NCBI GenBank assembly: GCA_916613615.1
Contig: OU744732.1
Coordinates: 59,471,227-59,535,226, forward strand
DNA: 64,000 nucleotides
Direction: 5' to 3'
DNA from: Steromphala cineraria
Lineage: Eukaryota > Mollusca > Gastropoda > Trochida > Trochidae
Below are positions 24,801 through 34,843 of this stretch, in pieces; the stretch's first letter is position 1; every line of letters starts with the position of its first letter. Below the pieces are notes generated by a model. It was not told the DNA's origin and ran no database searches. It saw only the letters and a list, made by a program, of their open reading frames with translations. The position numbers and the translations under genes are program-made.

Positions 24801-26614
24801 CACCGAAATTGTGATTTATGGCAAATAATATTCTTATGTTTAATACACTATTCAGTACATCAAATAATATATGTAAATAAACTACGTTTTAAAATTGTTT
24901 TGATATCATGTATTTTTCGTAAATATGTCTTTGATACAGAGTCAACATTTAAAGGTGTTGGGTACCTTGACGTACCCTAAAACACAGTGGTTGTAAGTTC
25001 TTTCGAGGTGCGATATCACAAAGAAGTGAGGCGAAGCCGAACTTCTTTGTGGTATCGAACCGAGAACACATCCACCAAACCCACCTTGGATGTGAAGAGG
25101 TTAGGTTATACAATATAACCATCGCACGCCTGGTTATACGAAATAGTTAACCTCTGATATTGACCTGATAACCACACCACGTGGTGTATAGAGAGATGCC
25201 ATGTGTTTTAGGAAAAGTCAAAGCTTGTCCCATCGTAATGATGACACAAGTCCCTCCTTTTTTTTTAAATAGCAGAAAACGAAAATATGATACCTACCAG
25301 CTTCAAGGGCAGTAGAAGGTGCGAATGAGGCTATACCAATGTAGAGTATCTATGGACAAAACATGAACAGTTCTATAACTGCAAAGTTGCAATGGACAAA
25401 TGGAGATATTTTCAATCAATTCTTCAAAAATGAGAACTTACAATATAATAAATTCTGACATGAAATACCTATCTTACCTGTTGTAAACTCATTATTAGGG
25501 TTCCTGTTATCTTTGCGGCTCGGGATTCAAAACGTTTTTCCAGGTACTACAAAAGAAGTGGAAAACATAAAAAAAATCAAAAGACTATTTGTAAGTGCAA
25601 GACCAACGTTTATCATTTTAGCGATATAAACCTAGTAAAATGATCTTGAAATAGAAACGCTTATAAAAACATTCGCATGAAAACAAAAGGACGGCTTCAA
25701 CTTGTTTCAATATCAATTAATCTATCAATAATATACTCATATCTCGGGAATTTCGTTGGGGAATCCCTGATACAACATCAACCTACGTAATACGTATTTG
25801 AGTCATGTTAGAACCATAATCGGACGTAAACAACTATCAAGTAGCGGCCTTAGCTTATCTCACTATCTTTTCACGCCACCTTTACCAAGATAGATACAGG
25901 GGCAAACATCACCCCTTTAAATGTCAGATATTAACGTTATGTAATGTTGAATCAGGACTTAACAGTATTGTTCACATCCTGTCATGCCTGAAATGTGTCT
26001 ATGAATCAAAATCACTTTCAACTACGTGCAGGAACATGAATTACATAGAGGTTTTCAAATTAAAGGGGGTCTGCAACCCGAATTTTTAACTGCCAGAATT
26101 TTATCAGCAGGGCCCAGAGAGAGTCGTAAATGCTCGGTATGGACGAAAATCGTTTGGCTACGAACCGCTTACAACTGACAGCCAGTAACATGTTTGTGTC
26201 TTGTGATATAGAAGCTCTCATTAATGATGGTCAATTAGGTTTCACAAGCTAGCTTGTGTAAACACTCACCTCAAAACAGCTTGTTATATTTAGGGGATAA
26301 AGCAAAGGTACAAACAGCAGCGCTGCCAGCACAACTCCCAGGCTTATTCCAATCATATACATGCAATACTGTGTTCCATGAGTGTATAGTTCTGCCGGAG
26401 TGCCAAGGACTAAAATTGCTGACATATACGACAACAGGATTGAAATTGCAACAGGAAAAACTTGCATGTTCCTGTTACCAATCAGATATTCTCCAGTTGT
26501 GTTTTGTTTCCCTCCACGACATGCGAAGAATAATCCTATTCCTGCAGAGATTACTAACATAGTGGCAAACACTATATAGTCAGCAACTGTAAAACTCTTT
26601 ATCTCTTCTTCCAT
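15869..26614 (-). CDS. SLC5-family sodium/solute symporter, copy B (complete, 621 aa)
   Basis: Complete paralogue of the upstream transporter. Coding exons: 26270-26614, 25478-25546, 25298-25349, 24175-24242, 23507-23587, 22946-23019, 22114-22254, 21738-21873, 21428-21513, 20409-20524, 20075-20145, 19376-19462, 18667-18842, 18140-18240, 16724-16848, 15869-16006. All junctions are GT-AG; the total is 1866 bp, giving 621 aa plus TAA, normal for SLC5A6/A8/A12-type carriers. Seen: FNPNPLVRHTFW and [11 protein letters not shown] (exon 7), [11 protein letters not shown] (exon 9), [11 protein letters not shown] (exon 10), and a late extracellular loop with two N-glycosylation sequons (NCS, NSS) before a Thr-rich stretch (exon 13). 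A hydrophobic helix follows in exon 14, then a 42-residue Cys/Arg-rich segment and a lysine-rich cytoplasmic tail. The family couples Na+ entry to uptake of small anions or vitamins; the substrate here is undetermined. Confidence 0.93.
17690..17985. repeat. probable interspersed repeat in copy B intron 14
   Basis: Contains two related words, GTGATACCATGAAG and TTGATGCCATGAAGACAAAC, a GGACGGACGGACAC run, and a GC-rich end (CCCCCTACCCCTTCACGG). Structure resembles other repeats that end in GGAC runs, but there is no second copy in the window. Confidence 0.35.
22388..22728 (-). mobile_element. family-1 MITE copy 5, intron 6 of copy B
   Basis: Reverse orientation, TTAAAGGGGCAGTAGCAGA to CTACTTCCCCTTTAA, with about 20 bases lost next to the left terminus. 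Interior GGCCGCCAATGGATTTTA is conserved. Confidence 0.85.
24407..25210. repeat. hairpin-rich element in copy B intron 3
   Basis: Two strong hairpins: 24426-24448 with 24461-24482 (GTGGTTATCGGAATATAACC and its complement), and 25012-25027 with 25041-25056 (GATATCACAAAGAAGT and its complement). There is also a CACCACGTGGTG palindrome at about 25175, and matching edge words ACACCACATGGC and GCCATGTG. Probably a composite of fold-back elements. The TGACCTACAGCC and TTGACCTGATAACC blocks flank it. Confidence 0.55.
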
Positions 26615-26636
26615 CTTGTTTAAGGTGATAACTTGC
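26615..26636 (-). other. 5' UTR segment and acceptor before copy B exon 1
   Basis: On the minus strand a T-rich stretch ends in TATAG just before base 26636, 22 bases ahead of the ATG. This reads as a splice acceptor joining a separate 5' UTR exon to the first coding exon. Confidence 0.4.
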
Positions 26637-26708
26637 CTATAACAAAATAAATAATTCAATTTGGAAAAATGTTTGCTCAAAGGTTTCAAAATAATATGGA
26701 CATAGTAA

Positions 26709-27098
26709 TACACTCAGGGACGATACCAACTTTTCAAACGAGTACAAAACAAAATTCTGTGTTAAAGGAAACGCGATTCGAACCCTTGTGAAGAAGTACT
26801 CACAATTTCAAACATCAAAGTATGATACTTATAATTGTATGAGTGTTCAAATACACGAGGCGTCCCAAAACAAGCAAACGGGGAATTTCTTTGTCTCGTC
26901 CAGAAAAGCAGATTTTTAACGGCGTTTTTTGAAAGGCGTGTTTTAAAAACGTTAACAGATATTGCTTTTGAATTAAAACAATAATTCAGTTAGCTCTTGA
27001 TATAACTTGAAATAACCCTGTTTCAACTGTTACTATCACTCGTAGCTAAACCTATCATGCATTGTATATAGTCTCGTTTCGTTTGCCCCTGAGTGTTC
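26709..27098 (+). mobile_element. family-2 MITE, second copy, upstream of copy B
   Basis: Same ends and interior order as the 8154-8699 element but about 155 bases shorter and lacking several bases in the left terminus (CACTCAGGGACGATACCAAC). Lies in the presumed 5' UTR intron or promoter-proximal region of copy B. Confidence 0.8.
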
Positions 27099-27403
27099 AT
27101 GTATATACAAAATGATTACATACTCATTTTTTTCGGATCAGTATCAATGTCAATACAATAATGATGAGATTGTTTCCTTAAGCTTGTTTTACTAAATGAA
27201 ATGTACATGTAAGTATGATCATAAAACTGTATATTGTTCTTCAGGGAAAATACATAAGATATTTGTTACACATATTTTTACATATCTATTTTACAATTAT
27301 GATTTCATGATGTGATACCATATTCTAAAAAGAAAAGATTCATATATTTGAAATAAAATCATAACAATATTACCTGAACATATTGTTGAATTACTTACCT
27401 TAT

Positions 27404-27562
27404 CAAATTGAATTACGACAAGCAGTTTTCAATACTGGATAGGTGCCTTTCCAAGACTGAATGTACATTATACATTATCTACGCCTTCAGACCAAACAAT
27501 CAACCGATGTCAACAAACTACCGCATATCATAAATAATAAATTTTGAACAAACAAGAACCTC
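27404..27562 (-). other. possible non-coding first exon of SLC5 copy B
   Basis: On the minus strand, GATAAG is followed by the consensus donor GTAAGT at the left boundary near 27404. It could pair with the acceptor at 26636. The right limit is set only by spacing from the TATA-like box and is approximate. The intron between would contain a family-2 MITE (26709-27098). Confidence 0.35.
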
Positions 27563-27591
27563 TTTATCAGGTTCTTACACGTGTGTGTACA

Positions 27592-27598
27592 TTTTATA
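27592..27598 (-). promoter_or_regulatory. TATA-like box for SLC5 copy B
   Basis: TATAAAA on the minus strand, about 30 bases upstream of the postulated first exon. No initiator could be confirmed, so this rests on position and motif only. Confidence 0.3.
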
Positions 27599-28362
27599 GT
27601 GTGAACTAATGTTTGTTGTCTTATGCTTGATCATTTGATGACCATGGCTGTATCAGGTGGGAGGCACATGCTCGTAGTTACTGGGTTTACATGTATATAA
27701 TGTATATTGATATCCCAGGATTGAGGTGACACTTCAGCGTTTATGCATTTTTTAAACAGTGATGTAAAGATATTAAGTAGCAAATATGGCACAGTAAAGT
27801 ATGTACATCACCATATGTGTATAGTCAGAAACTTTTCTAAATTAGAGACTCGCTGCGTTCTCTTTGTAAGTTTAGATGCACGAGTCACTAACTTATCAAA
27901 CAGTAATATCGATACGATATAAATGTTAATAATGATCTACTTAAATGTACAAAATGTATGATTGTAAGATTACCATTTGTAAGAATCTGTACTTTCTTTG
28001 AACGGACTGTTTATTTGTACACACATTACAGGGGTACTTTCTATTAAGATACTAACAAAATATCAGAGAATATTCGACAATATCAATGTAAAACTCCACA
28101 CCACGAGGATAAGGAAACGGAAACTTCACTGAATGGAAGACCTTAAGTTAAAATATTTAAAATTGTAACGTGACTTGATTTCATAAACAAATAAACATAA
28201 AAATGTGTTTTTGATACAGGTATCTAGCAATTTCTGACTTTGTGGGGTTGTTATATATTGTATCTCTATACACATATCACATGTATGAAACAAATGTTAA
28301 AAGTTATTCGTATGACATGACAATCATGGGCACTTGATAACCGTATCCTCAATTGCTACATC
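27599..28362. other. intergenic, upstream of copy B
   Basis: AT-rich; may hold distal regulatory sequence for copy B, but no motif stands out. Confidence 0.45.
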
Positions 28363-29579
28363 TTAAAGGGGCAATAGCACGTTTTTAGGGGCAATGTATG
28401 GTGATGTCCGGAAAATGAAAATTAATGGTTCCAAATGAAAGACAATGTATTTGAACTAAACGAAACAGTAATAATTCAAATATATAACGTAAAGGTTAGC
28501 AATGTGATTCCTTTTCTTACACAAATTGAATTAAAGGTGTTAACACAAAATGGCCGCCAATGGATTTTATGTGAATCATCATACTTTGTCCTCTGACTAT
28601 GGATGATTGGCTTGTGTAATGAATTTTTTGACACCGTCAAAATAATATATTTAGCACTAACTTACAATTATCAGTGAAAATTTTTAAAAATACAAGATGT
28701 GTTTGTGAAACACGAATGCCCCAGGATGCATCCTGTTCGCTGTGTCAAGGTCAAGGTCACAAGGTCAAATGACATGTTCATCTGAAAGGTCTCATCACAA
28801 GGGATCCATATGTCAAATAACAAAGACCTAGCACTGACAGTATAGAAACTATAGCCAAGGTTAAAGTTTTTGAAGAGGCTCGCTGTGTCAAGGTCAAGGT
28901 CACAAGGTCAAATGTCATGATGTCATATGAAAGGTCTAATCACAGGGGATCCATATGTCAAGTATCAAATAGCTAGCTCTGACCAATCAAAAGTTATGAC
29001 CAAGGTTAAAGTTTAAAATGCTCGCCGTGTCATGGTCAAAGTCACAAGGTCAAATATCATGGTGTCATCTGAAAGGTCTTATCACAAGGGATCCATATGT
29101 CAAGTATCAAAGAGCTAGCTCTGACCAATCAAAAGTTATGACCAAGGTTAAAGTTTTTGTGGACAAACGGACAGACGGACGGACGGACGGAAAAGGTCAA
29201 ATTCATGGTGTCATCTGAAAGGTCTCATCACAAGGGATACACATATCAAGTATCAAAGACCTAGCACTGACAGTATAAAAACTATAGCCAAGGTTTAAGT
29301 TTTCGGAAAAGGCTCGCTGTGTCAAGGTCAAGGTCACAAGGTCAAATGTCATGGTGTCATCTGAAAGGTCTCATCACAAGGGATCCATATGTCAAGTATC
29401 AAAGACCTAGCTCTGACCAATAAAAAGTTATGACCAAGGTTAAAGTTTTTGTGGACAAACGGACAGACGGACAGACAGACAGACGGACGGACAGACGGAC
29501 AGGTGAAAAACAATATACCCCCGGAATCTCCGATTCGGGGGCATAAAAATTATCAAAAAACGTGCTACTGCCCCTTTAA
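28363..29579 (-). mobile_element. family-1 MITE copy 6, split by a nested repeat
   Basis: The left part is 28363-28691 and the right terminus is 29549-29579 (TTATCAAAAAACGTGCTACT...CTTTAA). Between them is the family-4 array (28692-29548). Removing the insert restores the normal MITE order, so the family-4 element came second. Confidence 0.85.
28692..29548 (+). repeat. AAGGTCA-rich repeat array (family 4), about four units
   Basis: Ends match the single-unit copy at 3904-4153: ACAAGATGTGTTTGTGAAAC at the left and GATTCGGGGGCAT at the right. Inside, a module of TCAAGGTCAAGGTCACAAGG, TCATCTGAAAGGTCTCATCA, GGGATCCATATGTCAAG and TTATGACCAAGGTTAAAG repeats starting near 28737, 28878, 29021, 29198 (half) and 29312. 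Two modules end in GGACAGACGGAC runs (29162-29190 and 29457-29502). Expansion from the single-unit form looks like internal tandem duplication. Confidence 0.8.
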
Positions 29580-30702
29580 TATAAGGCACTCACCTGTCAA
29601 GCTGTACACTGCGACGTAGTGAAAGGTGCTTAGTTGACAAACGTACATGAAATCAAAACACGTAGGACATAATTTGCAGGTGGAAGGACTGCAATAAAAT
29701 TAACTGTTGCTGACCTGCAAGCCAATAAGCAACATATGCTATGTACCTTGTAGTCTGAAAGTTTGCAGTTCATGGTAAGTGTAATGGGAGATTACTTCTG
29801 GCCATGTCTAAGGTGCTCGGTCAACAAAGAGATTAAAATGTCTGGTTCATGACAACCTGAACATTCACTTGAAGTGTATATAGTGTTACTTGACACGTAA
29901 AGAGGATACACTTCTATTCATTGTGTCATTTGAGTGGGCGTTCCACTTAACTACCGTTTGATATTTCAAGTGTTATTACTAATGCATTGCATTGAGCTGT
30001 TTATAATTCTAAACTTAATCTATTATATCATATAAATCTGTGATTGTTTCTATTTAATCCTCTGGTTCTGGAAATTAAGAATTTAGACTTTGTATTGCAT
30101 TTGGAAAAGGTGGTCGAGTATGTATAGTCGAGGAGTTCTAATCCAGAACATTTTTTAAATGTATTATTGATCTCCAATTACATGACGGGGGAAGGCATAA
30201 TTACCACAAATAAAACTATTACAATGGCATTTCTTGATAAGCCAATTTCTTAAACATTTTATTTTACAACAAAATATTATTAAGTAATTCAGAAATTGTA
30301 TGAAGTCGTCTTTTTTCGTATCAAATAAAATTACATTAAGGTATTTTTTGTAGCAGAAAAAAATGTAGATGCTGAATACGCATATAGAGGATGTAGACTA
30401 ACATTTAGTCTCAGGAGTTTTTTTTCCAATATTGACAAAATTTGTAAACAAATCATGTATTATAACAAATTGGAGCCCAGAAGATGCTTTAACTAAAGCT
30501 GAGCGATCTAGACTTGATATACTTTTCTAGACTTGGTTGGTCATCAATTAAATATTTTTGCTTTAGGGTCTATAAATACATATACAGACTATAGCTAAAA
30601 GATGATATTGTACCCTTCGCTTCACAAGTTAAGGACTATTGGTGATAGTGTAGATAGTTTAGGAGAATAAATGGTGTGCTGAGGCAAACATAATGAGATA
30701 TT
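29580..30702. other. intergenic, nothing recognised
   Basis: AT-rich sequence between MITE copies 6 and 7. No exon, repeat or RNA gene supported. Confidence 0.5.
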
Positions 30703-30885
30703 TTAAAGGGGCAGTAGCACGTTTTCTGACAATTAAATATTTTAAATTTTTCACTGAAAATTGTAAGTAAATGCTAAATGTATATTTTGACAGTGACAAA
30801 AAAATTATTACACTAGCCATTTATCCATAGTCAGATAACAAAGTTTCACGATTCACATAGTCATCCATAGTCAGAGGACAAATAT
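30703..30885 (+). mobile_element. family-1 MITE copy 7, 5' half only
   Basis: Begins TTTTAAAGGGGCAGTAGCAC and follows the family for about 180 bases, then breaks off. A TCATCCATAGTCAGA word appears twice at the break (about 30818 and 30860), suggesting slippage or recombination at the truncation point. Confidence 0.75.
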
Positions 30886-33800
30886 ATATATGACTGTTTG
30901 ATTTGTTTTTCAACGAAATTCGTATTAGGAAAGCCATTCAAAGGAGTGCAATGCGATGTGTTAACTGAAAGAAACGTGAGTAAAATATCCAAAAACCCTC
31001 ACAACGGCATAAGTGAAATTTATAGAATAAACGTTTCGCTCTGCATGAAAGTAACTTACTATCTTGCAATCGATCTCAATTGGAATATTTAGACAATAAC
31101 TTACAAGTGACGGGGAATGGCAGATTATCTTTCCCGAGTTATATCAATTTCGTAATCCCGAGCTTTGGCGAGAGAATTACACAATTATTATTAAGATGAA
31201 TGAAAAAGTCCCGACACAACGTTAAATTTGATTGCTTCTCAACAACCAAAAATGTATATTGCAGCTATTCTAGAATGAATTTTCGTAAACCCTTCTACAG
31301 TCAGTCGAAAAAAATTATTTTGTCTTTGGTTTTAAATGGAAAATTTACAGAATGATGCTGATCTCGAAATATCTCGATCTAAACAACATTCATTTATAAA
31401 CAAACATTCCGAGATCTTTCGAAATGTCACGATGTTGTTGATGCGTTAGGTGTGGCTATATCAATGACTCATAGACGTAGAAATATATGAAAACAACAAT
31501 CCTTAGTACTCATATTTACAACATAGAAAGGCAAATACATTACTTAAACTTTGATGTACTTTTGATAATGGTTGCCACCTTATTTGTAAAAATATCGACA
31601 CGGAAGTAAAAAGCACCGTCCAGTTAAGATATTGACTCTTAGAACATACGTTGAAAAGTTATCATTTCAGTGAACGTCGTTTGTTACAAGCTCTTGTTTG
31701 TTGGAATGAAGTTTCATTCGTGCATCACAATGTTTTTCTGGTTAAGAATTTATTTCTAAAGAAACTGATGTAAAATATCTTCTGAAAAACAATAATTGAC
31801 GAAGTAATCCGATTTTGAAAATTTAATACAAAATTATGACTTGTTTAATTTTTCAAATTATTTCTTTTAATGTGGAAATAAACTTAATTGTAGACAATTA
31901 TTGGAATATTTGAGAAAAATAAAAACTGGGACATGTAAGAAATCATCTTATTCACAAGAATACTTATTAATTATTTAAATTCTAATTTTTAGAAAAAAGG
32001 GAGAAGCTAGATATGATAGATACCAATTTAACGTCATTGTTAAGATTTTGCACTTCCAAGCAAATACTTCAAAACAATCCAGCAGGCAGAAGGTTGAAGG
32101 GGTGGTGCTGACATGGTTATTAACCGGCGTGAAAAAAGGTAATGTAATAAATAAATAAATAAGGTAATAAAATTGTTTCTAAATTCTAGGTCATCGGTCT
32201 GCAAACGGCATTTGAAATAAAAAAAAACGAGACGATAAACATCAGGCGTGTAACAGCTTGAAAACATTCATATCCATTCATTCGAATAGCAAAATAACAT
32301 CAACGAGAATCATTCCGATATGCGACTCATACACACAAAATGGTAAATGGTAAATCATTGCAGATGATATCGTTTAGGATTCTCGATAACAACTACGAAT
32401 CTAGCGAGGTCGTGATTTTCAGAATTTTAACACTATTGGCTTCGTCAGTCTTACACTTTATCTTCATAGGAAAATAAATTTTACTATCTTACTCTGCATT
32501 TAATATAAAAAACATGTTCAATGATTTTCTTGAAAAAAATGTCACATGTCTAATTAAATAGAACAACGTTTAAATTTGGTTTTAACGTTGTCCAATAATT
32601 ATAAAACGATGTGTAGTCGAGTTGCTTAATAAAAGCATGATCATAAGAGAGTCCATATAATCAAAACCAATAGAGAATTTCTATTCAAGAGTAAGGCACT
32701 ATTTCACGGGTGCTAGTTTTACTGCAGGGAGAAATCCCGCAAATCAAAGGTGGCTATGTATTGCGAGGAAAACTGCGAGCATCGAATGTAACTAGCAAAG
32801 TTTGTGCTTAAAAATTACATTTTGCATCATTTGGGTGGAACGTAAACTTCATGAGATTCACTATTTGGCATAAACGGAGACGTGGACAGTGATAACGATA
32901 TTATAGCAGCAGCTTGCATATTTTTATCTTGTTGATCTGTCTCTTAAACCGGCTGTATCCTTCATATTGATCCAACAACTCGCAAATTAGAGTCAAAATG
33001 TCATCACATCTATGGTTTAAAGAAATATGATAATACATACGAACTTAGCATATAACCGTGACTACTTTGGTGTGAATCATGGTTTTACTGACCACACTTT
33101 AAGTTAACCACGGACAGAACACTTTTCCCTAGTATTATGCAGTTGCAAGATTGTTTTCTGAGCAGAAACGTTTACTTGAATGACAACATAACACAAATAT
33201 CTCTTTTAATACATAATAATCCTTGTATAGATTAAAACATATTTTGGGTCACCAAACATACAAAAGAGTATGTACAGCTGCATAAAAAGATAGATACATT
33301 TAGGTGTATCTGCTCCGTCGCCAAAAACAATCCGTTTCAAAGTGATCTTAATCATAGAGTTGACTGAACGTTACTTCCGGATAACTGAAAATAAAAGACA
33401 AACGCTTTGCATAAATTGGATCGTAGTTGAGTAAAATCTCAATTCACTTATCGGATGATCGAATTTCCAACGAAGCATGTTTGTTTTGCTAATCAAGTGA
33501 ATCTAGTATGACTCTAACATTTACACATCATCTGTATGTAATGTGTGAGTGCATAAGATTAAGATATGAATTGAAATATAACTTGCGAGGGTTAAATTTA
33601 AAATCACACGACACCGTCACGTCCCAAATTCAAATATGAAGTGTCTTTAAATTTAAATTAAAGTTTTCGTTATAATAATCAATACACATTTAAGGTTCAA
33701 AGTCTGTAGAGAACTTTGATTATTTGAACCTGTCAGTTCCCGACCAAACGACACTTCACTTAACACGGCTTGCGCATGTCTAAAACTTGCACGTGTTTCA

Positions 33801-34778
33801 TGTTTTGGATTCGCCAAATTACGAATTAAACGAGCTCTTTTGATGTAAAGTTATACGTTTACCGTCACATATTTCATTTCTTCCAAAATAAGAAGTTGAC
33901 ACTGGCTTATTTTTAACTTTTGAGAGAGGAAGTTTGTGCTCATTGTGTAAGTAAATAAGTAAGACCATTCGGACCTTATCGTTTGAATGGTAACTAGAAC
34001 GACAACTTGGGCAAAGACCCGTGGTCTAACTGTATCCAAGAGCGGAAGTAGTAAGGTCTTACTTCCATAAGAAAATAAGTCAAAAAAATTTCCAACACTG
34101 CCATGGCTTATTGCAAAATAAGTAAAATGAATCCGCAGGTTTTATAGAATGTGTTTTACACCCTCAATTTCATGTTATTAAAGTCGTTTGTCACCGCACA
34201 GGTGAAAGAAGTAAAGTCAACTTAACACTAATAAACTGCAATATCATTATAAAAATTAAAAAATGTTTATTAAAAAAATACATTTTAATAAGTCACGATT
34301 CCTAATAAAAACATTTTTTTCTAAAATATATGTTTGTTAACGTTGAAAGACTGATTTATCCAATATTCTATATTATTCAAAAACATTATAACCAGAGTTA
34401 CACTAAAACTCGACACGTCGTAAAACGTCAGTGATATCAGGTGTTGTCATCTCTGAGATGAGGCAATGGCGTGCAAACCATAAACGCGTATTAAGAGACA
34501 GGTGATGCATCCGGTTATAACAGGAACTCTTTATAAATTATATCGTGAAATCAATGATCGTTTTCACCTATATGGTAATAGAATGATGACTTCCTGATAA
34601 ATAATGGCTACGAATCGTCAACTTTTATATAGAGTTTCATTTTTGTCGGCTTTGTAGATATCAGCTTGTAAATCTTCCTCTCATTTTAACCTTATGTTGC
34701 CAACGGTAATATATCATTTCTATACCAGTTACCAATAGCCCTGCTCTGACAAACTAGCCCCTACCAAGCATCCTATAC
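30886..34778. other. intergenic, mostly featureless
   Basis: Long AT-rich stretch before the lectin gene. A short (AAAT)n run lies at about 32145-32161. Frames at 32040-32267 (minus) and 33851-34039 (minus) are short, lack domains and are not supported as genes. Confidence 0.45.
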
Positions 34779-34786
34779 TATATTTA
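34779..34786 (+). promoter_or_regulatory. TATA-like box for the lectin gene
   Basis: TATATTTA lies about 60 bases upstream of the lectin ATG at 34844. In AT-rich sequence such motifs are common, so support is weak. Confidence 0.2.
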
Positions 34787-34843
34787 GTGTATAATACTAC
34801 ATGTACTACTGATGTTTTAATCGTGAATTAGTGATCGACAGCC

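Noticed and set aside
26254..26579. Plus-strand frames of 102 and 65 codons
   Set aside because: They are antisense to exon 1 of SLC5 copy B, whose protein is clearly conserved.
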